From positions 43,849,501-43,913,500 of the forward strand of contig JAYKYS010000002.1 of the NCBI GenBank assembly GCA_036924285.1: a DNA stretch of 64,000 nt, given 5' to 3'. Position 1 is the first letter of the stretch. Every line of letters begins with the position of its first letter. Made by a program: the position numbers and the translations under genes. The notes under the pieces were generated by a model. That model searched no databases. It worked only from the letters and a program-made list of their open reading frames with translations, and was not told where the DNA came from. Below, in pieces: positions 33,901 to 46,599 of this stretch. This DNA comes from Asterella californica (Eukaryota > Streptophyta > Marchantiopsida > Marchantiales > Aytoniaceae).

Positions 33901-36900
33901 GCCCAGCAACAACTGATTCCGACATCTTATCGAACTCGATTCTAAAGCCCACATCTTTTGGATTCATCGCACAACTAACATCTTCTGCGCTAGGCAAGGC
34001 TAAGATGACTGGATTCCCTACTGGTGAGATTTCTAGATCATTTGGCTGAACGGGCGGTCTACTCTGGACATCCGCTTGGACAGGTGAATAAGGTGAGGAC
34101 GGTTTCCATGATGTATGAGGACTAAGTCTCATTTGCTTTGTCGGACCACCTTTCCAAGGGGAACGGTGAGGCCAAGCAGCTCGAACTCCCTCTTCTCTAA
34201 TTTCTTTGCCGGTCTTATCCCTGCTAGATGTAACCTTCGGCTTTGAAAAGCTCTCAGTTTGTCTAATGTTAGACATTCGCGGCTTCACAGCGAGACCTAA
34301 CAAAGCAGGTTCTTCTTCTTCACCCAATGGAAAGAATAGGGCCCTCATCTGCTGCATTTTGAGTGGATCAAGTCTCAGCTGTGAAGGAAGGGAGTGAGGC
34401 AACGCAGGTTGTGGTGCACCGCTATGGATCTCATCCGGCCCTTCATCATCTTCGTCAATGTCCACGGCTTCCTCAGGAAGTTCAGGACTTTTAGGCAGCA
34501 AATCCCCCGAACCTCCTTCTACCCCCTCCATCATGTCATTTCCTGTGAGAGCGACCACTTTGCTCAATTCCGGTTGCGGGGTTTCTTCCTCATCAGAGTC
34601 ATCCAACCCGTATCTGCTAAAGTGCTTCACTCTAAACTTCCATTCTCCCTTCAGAGCTTCATACGAAATAAACTCTGCATCCTGCTCCTCAGTTTTCTTC
34701 TTCAATCTCTTCTCGAATTTTTCCACCTCTGCCCCTTCTGTATAATGCTGACCAGATTTCTTGTCAACACATTTCACATTCAAGAGAGTAACTTCGGCAG
34801 GCTTGTTAAGTCCTTGTCCAACAGGAGGCTTCCTGCTCTCATCCATGTACACCAACACTTCGCACTTATTGAACTGTATGATGCTCTCGAGATCCAGACG
34901 TCTTACATCTGTATCCCCCAAAAACTTGACAGAACCGTATGCCCTTCTTCCGACCACAAAATCATGCACCCGCCGACAATATCCAGGTTCGGCGCGCTCT
35001 TTTGCAGCCAGCTCTTGGATCCTCGGCTCGGTAAAGTAATCTGAATGGCGGAGCTTAGGCATCAAAGCTTCGATGTCGGCTCCATGTTCATAAGCAATTG
35101 CAGCCTCCCCAGCTCGATGGCCAGTGATTGAGATATAACCATTACCCCGGTGATTGTGCTCTTCACGTATACCGTTAACTTTCAAGATAGACTTGATTGC
35201 GGGTCCCTTCTCAGCAGGTTTTGTTACTACAGGGGTAGTGTGAAGATTAGAGTCTCCCACATCAGGGTTAGGCCAGCTTTCAAGTGGACCTGCTCACAAA
35301 CAGTCGACAATCCAACCCTCAGTTTAGAGTTGATACATATGATTACTTGGGCCACTGGCTATGCCAGAGAACTCGACGTGTTCAGCGGCCTTGCTTTTCC
35401 GAACAGAACTAGATCACTCAGGAAGATGCAGAAACTGAGACCTGGACCCGGCCAGGTGTCCTGCGCCCCTACTAGCTAACCCTCCAGGTGTTCTTTGTTA
35501 TTGATTCGTAACGGAATGCGACCACGCCAGAAACTACAAGACCTCATGCAAGATCGGGTAAAACTTTGACAGCAAATATTAATCTACGCTGGTGTATCTG
35601 ATAAAACTGTGTTTTCTCTATATCTTCCAAGAAAGATGTATTTCGTACTCTCAGGAGGATCACGAGGGGAAGAAACGGGACCCATAGATGCCTCTTGATC
35701 TTCGACCTCTTCACCTGCAAGACAATCCCATCACATTATCCGTTTAGCAACAGATTCTGAGCACGTGAGTACTGATTCTCGGATCTTGAAACAGGTCATG
35801 CGACAGACGGCCCATAGTGGTATAAGAACATCCTGTTGGTCCACAACTTGACAGGTATGACCAGTCGCGCTACAAGAGAACAAATCTCTGAATTATAAGC
35901 CACTACAAACAGCACTCAAGGATAGGTATGAAGAATGAGCTTCAATCGGGGTCTTACCATTTCTGTGCAATGGTGCAGCAATATCTTTGGTATCTGGCGT
36001 CCTTTTCGCAGGAGTTGTAGCAGGATGGGTCTGCTCCGTCTGTCGAATAAACAAAGCACGCGGGTTCTCTCGGGGAACAAATAATACATCCGCTTTTGGA
36101 GTGGACGGAGTTTCCTCGCCGTCGCTAAAAAATGAAACCTACAAATTGGACAAACAAGGCTTTAGCGTCAGGTTAACAGACGGCACTGCAGAGAGGCTCA
36201 ACGATCCTCTCTATAACCAGGCATGAAATTTATGTACGATCGTCAGGTAGAGAGAGAAGGCGACACCCAAAAAACGAAGAACCATTCAATAATAGAAAGT
36301 GGCCCTCACTATACGGCTCTCACAAATGAGTGACTAATTCCGATAAGGGTGCGACCCTTCCTTGTTCTTTTATTTTCTTTAGTTTGCTTATTGCTACACG
36401 TAGTTTTGGGTATTCAACCCAAAGCTATAAATCTGTGGCTAAACCTAGTCTTTAAGCGATTTCTTCAACTGAGAACGTGAGCTAAAACTGAACAGACGTA
36501 CAGATCTTGTGGCCAGTACACTAACTTCAAACACAACAACAGAAACCTTTAAGCGTTTCCTGACTAAGCATGTGTAAGGAATCGAATGTCCCGTATTCAG
36601 GAGAACGGAACCATGACAAGAATATCGTTAAACCAAATTATCAATGTAAATCCTAAGCCTTAACCGTATTATACAACATACTAAGGCAATGCTTCAATCC
36701 CTAGCTTATGGCTGTCCACTTACTTTTGGACTGTCCTTCTTGGGATGATACCTCCTGGCATGCATACGAATCTTTGATCGCTGAGTAATATGCCTTGGTG
36801 TCAGCAGCGACGTTGTCCGCACTTGGGTGGGCTTGTCAGAAACCTGAAGGACAAAAGGAGGAAAAGGCCCCAGATTAATCCTAGATAAATGGACGCTGAG

Positions 36901-39900
36901 CCCAAGTTGGGCGTGGCTGTAAACAGATGGTGCAAAGCGGTATGAAGTACAGAGTGCTGGAATACAAACGCAACTTCATCCCATTACATCCACATCACAA
37001 CAAGGTGAAAACATATAAAACAGAACAGAAAACAACATGAAATTAGCAATTTCCGACAAATGTCAAAAGAAGGTAGATGTCCATTCACAGGCCGTTAAAG
37101 CTGCACGTCCGAAAAGGGGACTGTTCAGACAAGGAAGAGATCGGATTATTTTCAACAGAAGGCGTTCGAGTGGAGTAGAGTAGCAGTTCTGATCCAGCTA
37201 ACATTGTAGGAAGTGTTGAGCGGCAATCTAACCGCACCTTAGCCTATAAGACTCGCGAACATTCATTCGTTCATTCGCAACAGTACCTTCGCTGCTAAAA
37301 ATGACAATATGGACATAATATATGTTCTTTAACGTGCATAGAAGCTGGAACATGGCTTCACACTGCAGCCATGAACTTCGAGGTACAATGGTTCGAACCA
37401 CCCTGAATACAAACTCCGGATGTGCTGTCCTGGTTTTTGTGCTTACCGGCATACTAGAGATTCCATACTGCACAGAAGGCCCAGAGCCTGCGCTGCGTCC
37501 TATCGACATCTGAGGCATGGCGGGAAGCGTACCAAACGGATTGGTTACTGGCTGGGGCATAGCCATCATGACGTTATTTGCAGGCCTGGAAGCAAACAGA
37601 AGAAGTCAATATCATTTCCAATTTACTGTTGAGTTGACTGAATTTTTCCTTGATAAGGTGGGTAAACCTCCAAATCTGTGACACAGACATTAAGGTTTTC
37701 ATCGTCCTCTGAGACTTAAACTTCTCCTGTGTCTACATGAGCACGTAAAACATCCCTCTCGATGCCACAGAGACATTCTATCCTGTTGTGCTCCAGCCGG
37801 CTCTCAAGTCATGCTTCACATTGCAAAGCCAAAGGACTGAAACAGAGGTGAAGGTTATGCGTGCTACTTCTTTGACCACCTCACGTCCAATAAGATGGAT
37901 CGTAAGTAACCGAACGGATGCCGCAAGAAGAATATACTTCTTTGCAGGTAAATTACCGATTTCAAAGAAGATCTCAGCTATTCTAAGCAAAAGAGCACAG
38001 TTAAATACACTTAAACTGAAACAGCACAGTACGGATACTGTTCGCGCCTACTATAGTGATAGAACACTTTGTCAACCATCACCCGAGTAAAGACCGCTCG
38101 CTCCGGTCAAACTCGGGTGATCAAACGAGTTTTTGTCACGCTTTATAATGTGATTCTTCTGTTAATTGACCCAATGATCTACATTCCGCTTTCGTTAACG
38201 AATTTGCAAAACATGTCATAAGAGCGGCCCGAAGCAGATCCGCGGAGCCGATCCCTTAGGCTTGAAACCGAATGCAAACACTGAATTATCATGGAGACAC
38301 CAGTTACTCACTGTGGCTGCGCAAAAGTATTTTGACCGAAAGCTAGCCCTGTAGAACCGGTAAAACTGCTCCCACCTGCGAACAACTCAAACAAACGAAA
38401 ATCTGAGCGTCGACGCATCTTACTGCACATCTGTTGTTTCTGTTAATCACCTGTACCGCTGACAGAGCATAAGATGCATGGTTCAATTTGGTTTATGAAT
38501 ATTTAATGCAGGCTCTTTCTTTAGTACGCTTTAAGAACGACACTGACAGAATGGTGGGTTACAAATCATAGCTCTAAGTAGCATACGTATGGCCAATTGA
38601 TTCCTACAGTTTCCGTAGAACTGAAAAGAAGTGTAACAACCAAGAGGATGATTTCCGTACCTGGTTGTGCTGCCTGAAAATTGGGAAAGCTGAAAGACGG
38701 CTGCCCAGGGGCAGTCTGGCCAAAAGAGATAAAAGACGATGGAGGCTGCAAACAGAAGATTAACCGGCAACTAAATCAGCTGGCCGAACTATGCCGAGTT
38801 ACTTACGGAAGTATTATGTATATCTTACTATTCAACGCAGGATAAAGATCAACAACGAGACGATAGCTCCTCCAACTTTGTCGGAAAAGAGATCAAAGTT
38901 ACGCTGCAAAGCGCAGGCGAAGAATTTCCATTTGTTGAACTCCAAAACCCTCCACATTAGAATTGACAAAGAGAGACAAAGTGACTTACACTCGACTGGG
39001 TTACTCCCGCTGGTTTCGTCGGCGCGAAGATGGAAGATGTGCCACTTGTGTTGAAAATGTTAGATCCGAACGACGATGTACTTGCCCCGAAGGCCGGTGC
39101 TGATGCTCCAAAACCCTGCGATGAGGGTGGTGCAAACAAGCTTCCTGCAGGTTGTGACTGACCGAAGAAGCTTGTAGATCCGAAATGAGAGGAAGATCCA
39201 ATCGTGGCGGGTGAGCTGAGATTGGTAAATGTTGATCCAGTGTAGGAAGGAGTGCTGCCAAAAACAGGAGTGCCCAATGGAGTCGAGCCGAAGGCATTTG
39301 ATCCAAATGCCGTACCGGTTGCAGCACCAAAAGGAGATTGTGTTGAACCAAATGCAGGAGTGCTGGCCTGCCCAAAGGCCGAGCCAGTTGATGATGTAGG
39401 AAACGGAGATGGTGCCTGGCCAAAGGCTGGACCGAAGGCTGGTGAAGATGAGGCACCAAACGCAGGTGTGGAGGATGCACCAAAGCCAGGAGCAGGCTTC
39501 TGTCCAAATATGCTTGAAGTAGCCGGCGTCGCAAAAGGATTCGGGGTGGTGGTTGTTGGTTGTTGGCCAAAGCCTGTAGACGGCCCAAACGGACTTGAAG
39601 GTGGTGTTTGACCGAAGATGCTTCCAGTCGCAGGTTGCTGTGCAGTAGGATTTGGTCCACCTGTCGCAAATGTCATAACACGTCACACGACTTCAATACC
39701 TTCGTCCTTAGCACAGCCCAGCATCTACAATCCTCAGATCCAACTACACAAACTTTAAATGTCCATGACGCAGATTCCTGATCACTAAACCGCCTACAGG
39801 TATCAATCCAGCAAGAAAACAAGCAACGTAGGGACAGACAGCCAGACCCATGACGATCAGGAACAAAACTAACCATCTACATGGAGACACAGCAATACCA

Positions 39901-42900
39901 TGACTCAATCTCTGCATGGTCACAGATTCCATTCCCTCGTTAATGACCATTTCCTGAGATTGCTCTATACATACGCCGGTGATTGCACGCTAAGACGATC
40001 ACGTTGGTGAATGACAACTAGACCGTAAAACGTGACCTAAGGATTAAGTGGATTACAGTACGTCCAAAAGGTATGCAGATTAAAGGCATGCAACATCCTC
40101 CGATTCCCAGGGGCTTACCTTTGTCACCCGCTTGATAATCCTCCCATCTAAGCTCTTCCGGACTTTTGCTGCTGTAGGCCGGCATGGCGGATATCGACAT
40201 GAACTTCCCAACTTGTCCACCGACTCCCACATCTGTGTCATTTGTGACGGCATAAGGAGCCACTCTGCTTCCAACCCGTTGTCCACCAAAAGGAGATGCT
40301 CCAAAACTTGTCGCTCCGAAGGTTGGAGTAGGCGTTGCTCCTGATCACGGTCCACTGTATTAGCATGGGGTTCAACATAGAGCATGGGTGATGCTCCTGG
40401 ACGACCCGATTCAATATTGGCATCAGAAGTTCCAGGCATGATAACACTTCACGGGCGTGCACATACAATTGAGCAAGGTTCGAAATTACCGAAAGCAGAG
40501 CCAGTTTGAGCTCCAAAGGGAGAAGCTGCAGCACTCCCAAATGGAGTGCTGCCGAACGCAGGCGTCGAACTTGCCCCAAATGCTGGGGATGACTGGCCGA
40601 AAACAGAAGTGCTGCCGAAGGCAGGCGTTGAGGAACCAAACGGGGACGATGTAGTAACGCCAAAAGCAGGAGTCGAAGAAGCACCGAAAGCAGGTGTGCT
40701 ACTGCCAAACGCTGGAGTTGATGTTGAACCAAAAGCAGGGGTTGATGTTACACCAAAAGCAGGAGGCGTGGAACCGAACGGTTGACTACCGAATGCAGCT
40801 TGCGTCTGGCCAAACGGAGCTCCAAACGGATTTGCTTGAGCTGGCGTTGTTCCAAAGCCTCCAAATGCACCAGCTGGTTTTTGACCAAAAACGGGAGCAG
40901 CTGCAAAATTATGATAATAAACTCAAAAAGACGAGATCACATTTCAGACACAATGTCTAGGCTCCATTATATATGAGCCGTCCAAATAAAGAACATACCC
41001 TTGCTCGAAATACTAAGTCAAAAATAAAAGGAACTTCACAAAATCATAGAAAAACGACCTTCAACCCATCAACGAGCGGACCTCCTGTACGGAAGCTAAA
41101 GACCCCAAAAAAAGGACAGGTCAAAAGGCTAATCTAACAGTGAGATAAGCAAAGCGTTAATTTTTACCGGAGATAGTTAACAAACGCTATAGCTACCCAT
41201 ATAACAGCGACTCCGAAATCCTGATCAACATTTGCACCCATATTGTAGCCATTCGCAACAAGAATAAAAAGAGATCCCGAGAACTTTTGTACGAGACATA
41301 AAAAGACGTTAACAAAGTGCTTTCGACACAGCTGACTTTACATGTCTATTAAAGCTGGAGGAGAGCAATTCAAATACACAGAACTGGAAGAGTGCCTTGA
41401 AACTGGTTCGTTTCTGGTGTACATACCACTCCCAAAAGGTGACGCGGTACTTCCAAAAGCAGGTGTTGAAGCCGATGCACCAAACGCCGAAGACGAAGCA
41501 CCAAATCCTGCAGGCTGTGTAGAACCGAAAACTCCTGTGGCAGTTCCACTACCAAAAAGTGAACCCCCTGTCTGTCCAAAAGGAGAGCTCCCAAAAGGTT
41601 TTGCACCAAACGGATTTGCCGCCTGATTTATTCCGAAAGGATTACTCTGTGTGCTTGTACTAAATGGATTAGAGGAAGCAGTCGCTCCCCCGAACGGCGA
41701 AGATGATGATGCCCCAAAAGCTGTTTAAAATCAATCAAAACCGTCAGTCGATGCAAGACATGAGGAGAGTACACATCAAGCTCGTAAATCCTTTACAGGT
41801 AAAATCTTCAACACCGGCTTCCTTGAAGCTGTCGCCAACAAAGCATAGCATCTAGATTAAACTTAGCTCCGAAGTTCGTCCCACGTGTTCCAACCTACTG
41901 GCAGTTGGTCGGGTATGGACTAACTACAATATGCACATACTCGATTTGAAAGAATACAGAATAAACCCTAAACCCGTATTAAACAGTACTAACCGAGTCC
42001 CTAATATGATAAACTCGGGGGTGTGTTAAATGAGTGATAGCTACAAATTTGAGGATCCATCTGTAGATCAGTTGATTGAGGATTCATAGGACTCGAAAAG
42101 GCACTCCAGACGAACGAAATTAGGATGAGTTTCCGGCCCCAGAAAGTACTAGAGGCGAGTGAAGTAAAGTTATATACCACTTCGTGATGAGTTGAGAAGG
42201 GGCATGGCCAATTGTCGGAGAGTTCTATGTAACATCACCTGTTTAGAACATTTTCTATCTAATCCACGATTGCGAGGCGTTCTTATCGATTCTATAGATG
42301 GCCAAGACTAACCATTTCTGAAATCTAGTAAAACCTTCTCTCATGGGAAGTGTCTTGCTGAGTCAAATGCAACATGTCATATGAAAATTCATTACATCCA
42401 GATCTGTTTCCAAGGTCCATCGCACGACAACTTGGCTATTTCGATCAGGGTATCACAAACTCTGACAGTACGAAAGTACATTCGGATGGTAAAGAGAGAA
42501 TGCTAGAAGTTTATAAACCTGCAGTGTAGCAAACATGAGTTCAACTTCGGAATCAAGTGGGAAAATATCCGCTTTCCTGAGGTCAGACTTTCCGTATGCC
42601 TTCTTACTGTCCCCAGTCATGAATGACTAGCTCTGCGAATTACTCCGAAAACGTCCTACTGAAATCCGTGAACACGACGAAACTGCTGCATAATACTACA
42701 CACCAAAAGCCCTCATGATGTCTCTATACTCCGCATGATGACTTGCGTAACTATTGTAATTATGCGAGGCCGATCTCTGGATTCCCTATCCAGAAGAACC
42801 AGTAGCCCGATTCTTTCTTCATCAATGCCCAGAGCGGAAAAAGGTGATGACAAAGAAGGGAAAAAATATACTTGAAATGAAGACCAGGAATTAAATTATT

Positions 42901-43738
42901 AATAGCGACCGAAAGGTCCTATCTTCTTACGACTTTGTTCCTCAAGGAATTTTCTCTTTGACAGACATCAAATAGCTCGTACATCCATAATAGGTTCAAG
43001 TGCACGGTGCTAAAGAACCTCGTGGTTGGTCTCCTCACAGGTGATAGCGACCAAGGACGAATTTGGGTTAGATATTACGAGCAACAAGGACCTGTTATAC
43101 TTCCCAATCTACGAGTGAAGAGGTAACCAAAGACTCCTTCTGCTTGTAAGTAGAAACGCAACTGCTATCAATTCGGATTCCTACGAACGTTCTTGGCCTA
43201 TCGTAGCAAGGTTAATGTCCAAGCGAATATGAACTGTAGCGCTAATACAGTGATTTATGGAAGCGCATGAGTTCAGACATCAAATTGTCTGCCAAATCAC
43301 GGGAACTGTCATGGTCCGGAGGAACATCACCAAATTTCGTGGTCAAAAGACGATATGGGTCGTTGAAGGCGGTAACTATCTTATGATTAGAGATTTACCA
43401 GTTCCGTCAGGCCTCTGACAGAGATAAATATCTCTAACGCAATCTCCATTTTCCGACTCTCACATCAGTTTCAGGTGCCCACTCGTAAAATTCTCCTACC
43501 TTAGGACAGACGTCATCCATCGAACAAAAGAAGTAAAACTCGAACGAGTTTCCGGGTCGATAGGGTTCCGCGTAACATCGGAACAACTACACCATAAGAT
43601 ACCAAACAGAAGGTAGGCATGACTAAAGTCTACTATTCGAAAGCAAGGAACGCAAAATCTAGGACGAAAATGCGGGGACTAAAGAGACAAGGTCGTAAGA
43701 CACTTACGGCTGCTAGATGGCTGCCCAAACATGGCCAT
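30909..43738 (-). CDS. NUP98-NUP96: Nup98-Nup96 nucleoporin precursor, 16 coding exons
   Basis: This encodes the precursor of two nuclear pore proteins: Nup98 (FG-repeat barrier, mRNA export) and Nup96 (outer-ring scaffold). Exons, from 5': 43708-43738, 41427-41720, 40490-40900, 40119-40340, 38990-39660, 38661-38745, 38312-38375, 37447-37585, 36724-36843, 35958-36138, 35649-35714, 32405-35289, 32150-32273, 31522-31670, 31259-31356, 30909-31107. All have GT...AG borders; phases agree throughout and the total is 5,739 nt (1,912 residues). Residues 1 to about 600 hold FG/FGASS/PAFG repeats with a GLEBS motif at 291-320. [12 protein letters not shown] (exon 8) is a plant Nup98 hallmark. The autoproteolytic domain is at about 835-985 with HFS at 984-986. 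Nup96 follows to the stop. The donor of exon 11 (GTACGA) is weak but is the only one that keeps phase. Fusion in one frame differs from Arabidopsis, where the two are separate genes. Confidence 0.95.
34616..34624 (-). other. Autoproteolytic cleavage site His-Phe|Ser
   Basis: The codons for HFS sit in [12 protein letters not shown] within the large exon. In this family (peptidase S59) the chain cleaves itself between Phe and Ser, here after residue 985, giving Nup98 of 985 residues and Nup96 of 927. The His and Ser needed for the reaction are both present. Confidence 0.95.
40120..40206 (-). other. GLEBS motif (Rae1/Gle2 binding)
   Basis: Residues 291-319 ([20 protein letters not shown] core) match the GLEBS motif through which Nup98 binds the mRNA export factor Rae1. 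The motif is flanked by FG repeats, as in other Nup98 proteins. Confidence 0.9.
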
Positions 43739-43766
43739 TTACGTTGCTCCCCTGCGCCGGATCAGC
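43739..43766 (-). other. 5' UTR end of the nucleoporin gene, with an upstream intron
   Basis: Just upstream of the start codon, the minus strand reads TTTCTCTGTCCGCAG followed by GCTGATCC. This is a strong 3' splice site at 43767, so the first coding exon seems to start inside the transcript with a non-coding exon further up. The donor partner was not identified. A second in-frame ATG follows two codons after the first. Confidence 0.6.
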
Positions 43767-45530
43767 CTGCGGACAGAGAAATGTAAACAAGTTCCGTTAG
43801 CTTTGAACCTCGTGGGAACAGTCTGACGTAAACTTTCAAGCACAATACGATCCCAGAGTACCCAGATGGTGAAAATATCTGCGGGAAAATCAGCTCTAAA
43901 GGAAGAGTACGCTTTGCTTCCATATGGCTAGGGATGCAGAGATAGCATGGATCAAAAACCTTGGACTGTAAGAGGAAAGAGAGTAACAGTGAACAAGATC
44001 AGAAGATCCTGCATCGAAAAGTATAAGAAATTACAATCAGCCTGCATTGACAAGGCTTCTGGTCTGACGTCAGAGTTGCTTCAAGCTTCATGCGCCTATA
44101 TGTGGGCATTAACATAAGTTTCCCGAAGCCTGAAATTGGGCATACACTGAGAACGCAAACCAGGTGCATAATAACCGACCGAGTGGGCTACACCTCCGTG
44201 GCGAACGCAGAAGGTCGGGCAGTCATGTCTGCGGCATGACGACCAAAGAAGGTGGACGAACAATGACGGGCAGAACCAGTCCAGGCATCATACTGAACAA
44301 CAAGATGAGAGGATGAGCAACCGATAAACGTATGACCGGCGTCTACCGTCTGTATACTAACTTCCTCTGTGTAGATATAACTCCAGCACATTTGTCGCCT
44401 ACGATATGGAAACAAACCATATTCTCAAATCTGCCGCAGGAGATCAATTCAGCCAAAACTGACGTTTCGAGTAATAATTATCATCCCAAACACAGGCCTT
44501 GAAAGTCCCATTCTTCAATTTTCATTTGCCACGCCCTAAAGCACAACTTCAGCCAAAACCGAGAAGACAAACCCGATTCAGGTACCAGCAAGACCTACCA
44601 GTTTGGACCAGATTTACGACGACAACGATGGAACGGAATCGGAGCTCCCTACAACCCGAGGGATGAAATCGACGGATGCACCACAATTCACTCGTTTGAA
44701 GTCAACCCAGAACGGATACCCGATGACGAACTAAGCCCACGGCCAGCCATCTCCCTATCACCCATCGTTCCTGACTTCCTTCCTCAAACCGCACGCCATG
44801 GAAACAATGGATGCAGCAGAGGCAGCGAATCGCAGGTGCTCGAGTTTCTCCTAATCAAAACTTCCAAAGGCTCCATGGCCTACCTGTTCATTCTAACCTT
44901 GCCCGATCGTCCTCTCATAGCCTTCAGAGATTGTTCTCAAGCCCCTCTTCTCTTCCTCTGTCTGTCTCCCTCCCTCCTCATCCCTCCTCAAAGCTCTTTT
45001 AGAGCAGTAGCAGATGATGTGAACAAAGAAGTATCATTTCCTTCAGAAAATACAAAGGGGAGAAAAGGGCCTTCCCGAACGCTGGCAAGCCTCACTCAAC
45101 GGAGGGAGGGAAGGAGGGGGAAGGATAGCCCCGAGGCCAAACAAAACCCTGACCTGACCAGACCATACGATACCATGGTATCGCTCGCTAACCCCGGTTC
45201 CTGCATTTTGTCGTCCTGCGGTTCCGCTTCCAGTTTGGTGGAGTTTAAACAGCCCCCAGAACCCTAGACCCTCCCTCGCTGTCTCTCCCCGGTCTAAAAG
45301 TGTGGCCTTCGTTTCATGGCCGGAGAACGTTCCTCCATGCTTTTCATCTCCTCTCACCTTCAGTCCGGGCCCACGTCTTCCATTCCAGCCTCGAAGACGC
45401 CTGTCCGGTTGCCCTTTCCTAACCTTGGTTCTGGGTCCCGGTTTCCCGTCCCCGTTTGTAACTTACTCAGATGGGCTTCCCCGATACCATAACCCCTGTT
45501 AAGTTTCTACCACAGGCTAGGTTCATCAGG
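43767..45530 (-). promoter_or_regulatory. 5' flank and probable promoter of the nucleoporin gene
   Basis: This region is more GC-rich than its surroundings, with a CT-rich stretch at about 44900-45000 and a CTAGGGTT motif (telo-box-like) on the minus strand at about 45265. No ORF here matches a known protein; the longest (44836-45267, plus) is low complexity and unlikely to be real. The transcription start is probably between 44.5 and 45.4 kb, which is inference. Confidence 0.45.
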
Positions 45531-46410
45531 TCTCCTCGAAGTGGGGGGCGGCGGGAGAATAATATTTTATTATTAGCATAGTATATACAATTTTTGGAAA
45601 GTTTGAAACAGATCTTTTTGTGACTTTTAATCCTTTTCTGGGATGATACATTATTAAAGCTTAAAGCATGCGCTTTCATTCACATTGATACTGGACCTCT
45701 TAGTTCAAGAAGCATGCATATCATTCATACTTCAACAAGTAGTTTTGCTTGCAGTGGAATTGCAGGGTTATGCATCTGAGATTTATCTAAATCTTTTTTT
45801 CTTTTTTTCTAATTTTATTTAAGAAAATAAATATATTAAATCTTTTTTTATATTTTTCTATGATTTATAACTGAGAGATAACTATACATAATTTTTCAAA
45901 GAGAAAGTTCAAACTAGTTACAACAAACTATACTAGATGAATTCGTAGTTTAATTGTGAATATATTACATTAAACCCTAGGTGTAGGTATGAAATGAAGA
46001 AAATATACTTCTTTTTCTCCATTTACTTTGGATTAGGAAAGATATACTGTTTTGTTTCAAAGAATCACCAACATTTTATTTAATATTTATCAATCAATGT
46101 TGAATATTTAATTATAAAATTAATCACATATTGTAAAGCTAGCGGAGAGAGCCTTGATTTAAATCTTAATTTAACGTATTCATTTCTTGTAAAAAAAAGT
46201 TATCGGTCAGAATAAATTTAGATATAAGAGTTCAGTTTCTTGGTTTTGAGATAATCCATTCGCAGAATGAAAACATCCACTTTACAAGCCAAATACCCTC
46301 CCTCACGAACTTTTACATCAAAATTTGTTTCTCTTATCGAAAACGTATAAGAGCTATAAAAGAAGTTCTATTAACTTATTATTAAGTATTAATTTCTTCT
46401 ATAATTGATA
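45531..46410. other. AT-rich intergenic DNA, nothing recognised
   Basis: Base composition drops sharply to AT-rich after 45550. No gene or clear repeat. Confidence 0.6.
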
Positions 46411-46590
46411 TGTGTTAACTCGGCCCAGGGTTGCCACCACCTCTTGACATAACCCGTAAGTGAAGCAGGGATTCACACTCTGCTGAGGGTATAAGTCCGG
46501 AGCACTGTAAAGCAGAAGGAATCATTTGATGAACACATTAATTTATGTTTAACATTTATAGTCGGAAGGGTTAAAAGCATAAATTATTGT
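46411..46590 (-). repeat. Hairpin-family copy 2 (tail then B hairpin, minus orientation)
   Basis: The tail begins GTTAACTCGGCCCAGGG and contains ACCCGTAAGTG and GGGTATAAGTCC, the reverse of the 27.6-kb tail. The B hairpin is worn: arms 46540-46553 (AATTTATGTTTAAC) and 46568-46585 (GGGTTAAAAGCATAAATT). Confidence 0.6.
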
Positions 46591-46599
46591 ACACTTAGA

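Noticed and set aside
35260..35262. Independent Nup96 gene starting at the large exon
   Set aside because: The frame is open upstream of the first apparent start to a clear 3' splice site at 35290, and phase matches the preceding FG-region exons, so it is an internal exon.
39252..40785. Plus-strand ORFs rich in PKAGV and PNAGV repeats (39252-39611, 40546-40785)
   Set aside because: They are the antisense reading of FG-repeat exons of the nucleoporin gene; the repeats mirror GCx-TTT-GGx codons on the other strand.
44836..45267. 143-codon plus-strand ORF upstream of the nucleoporin gene
   Set aside because: Low-complexity Pro/Ser/Arg text in a GC-rich flank, no domain, no splice context; more likely promoter or 5' UTR of the minus-strand gene.
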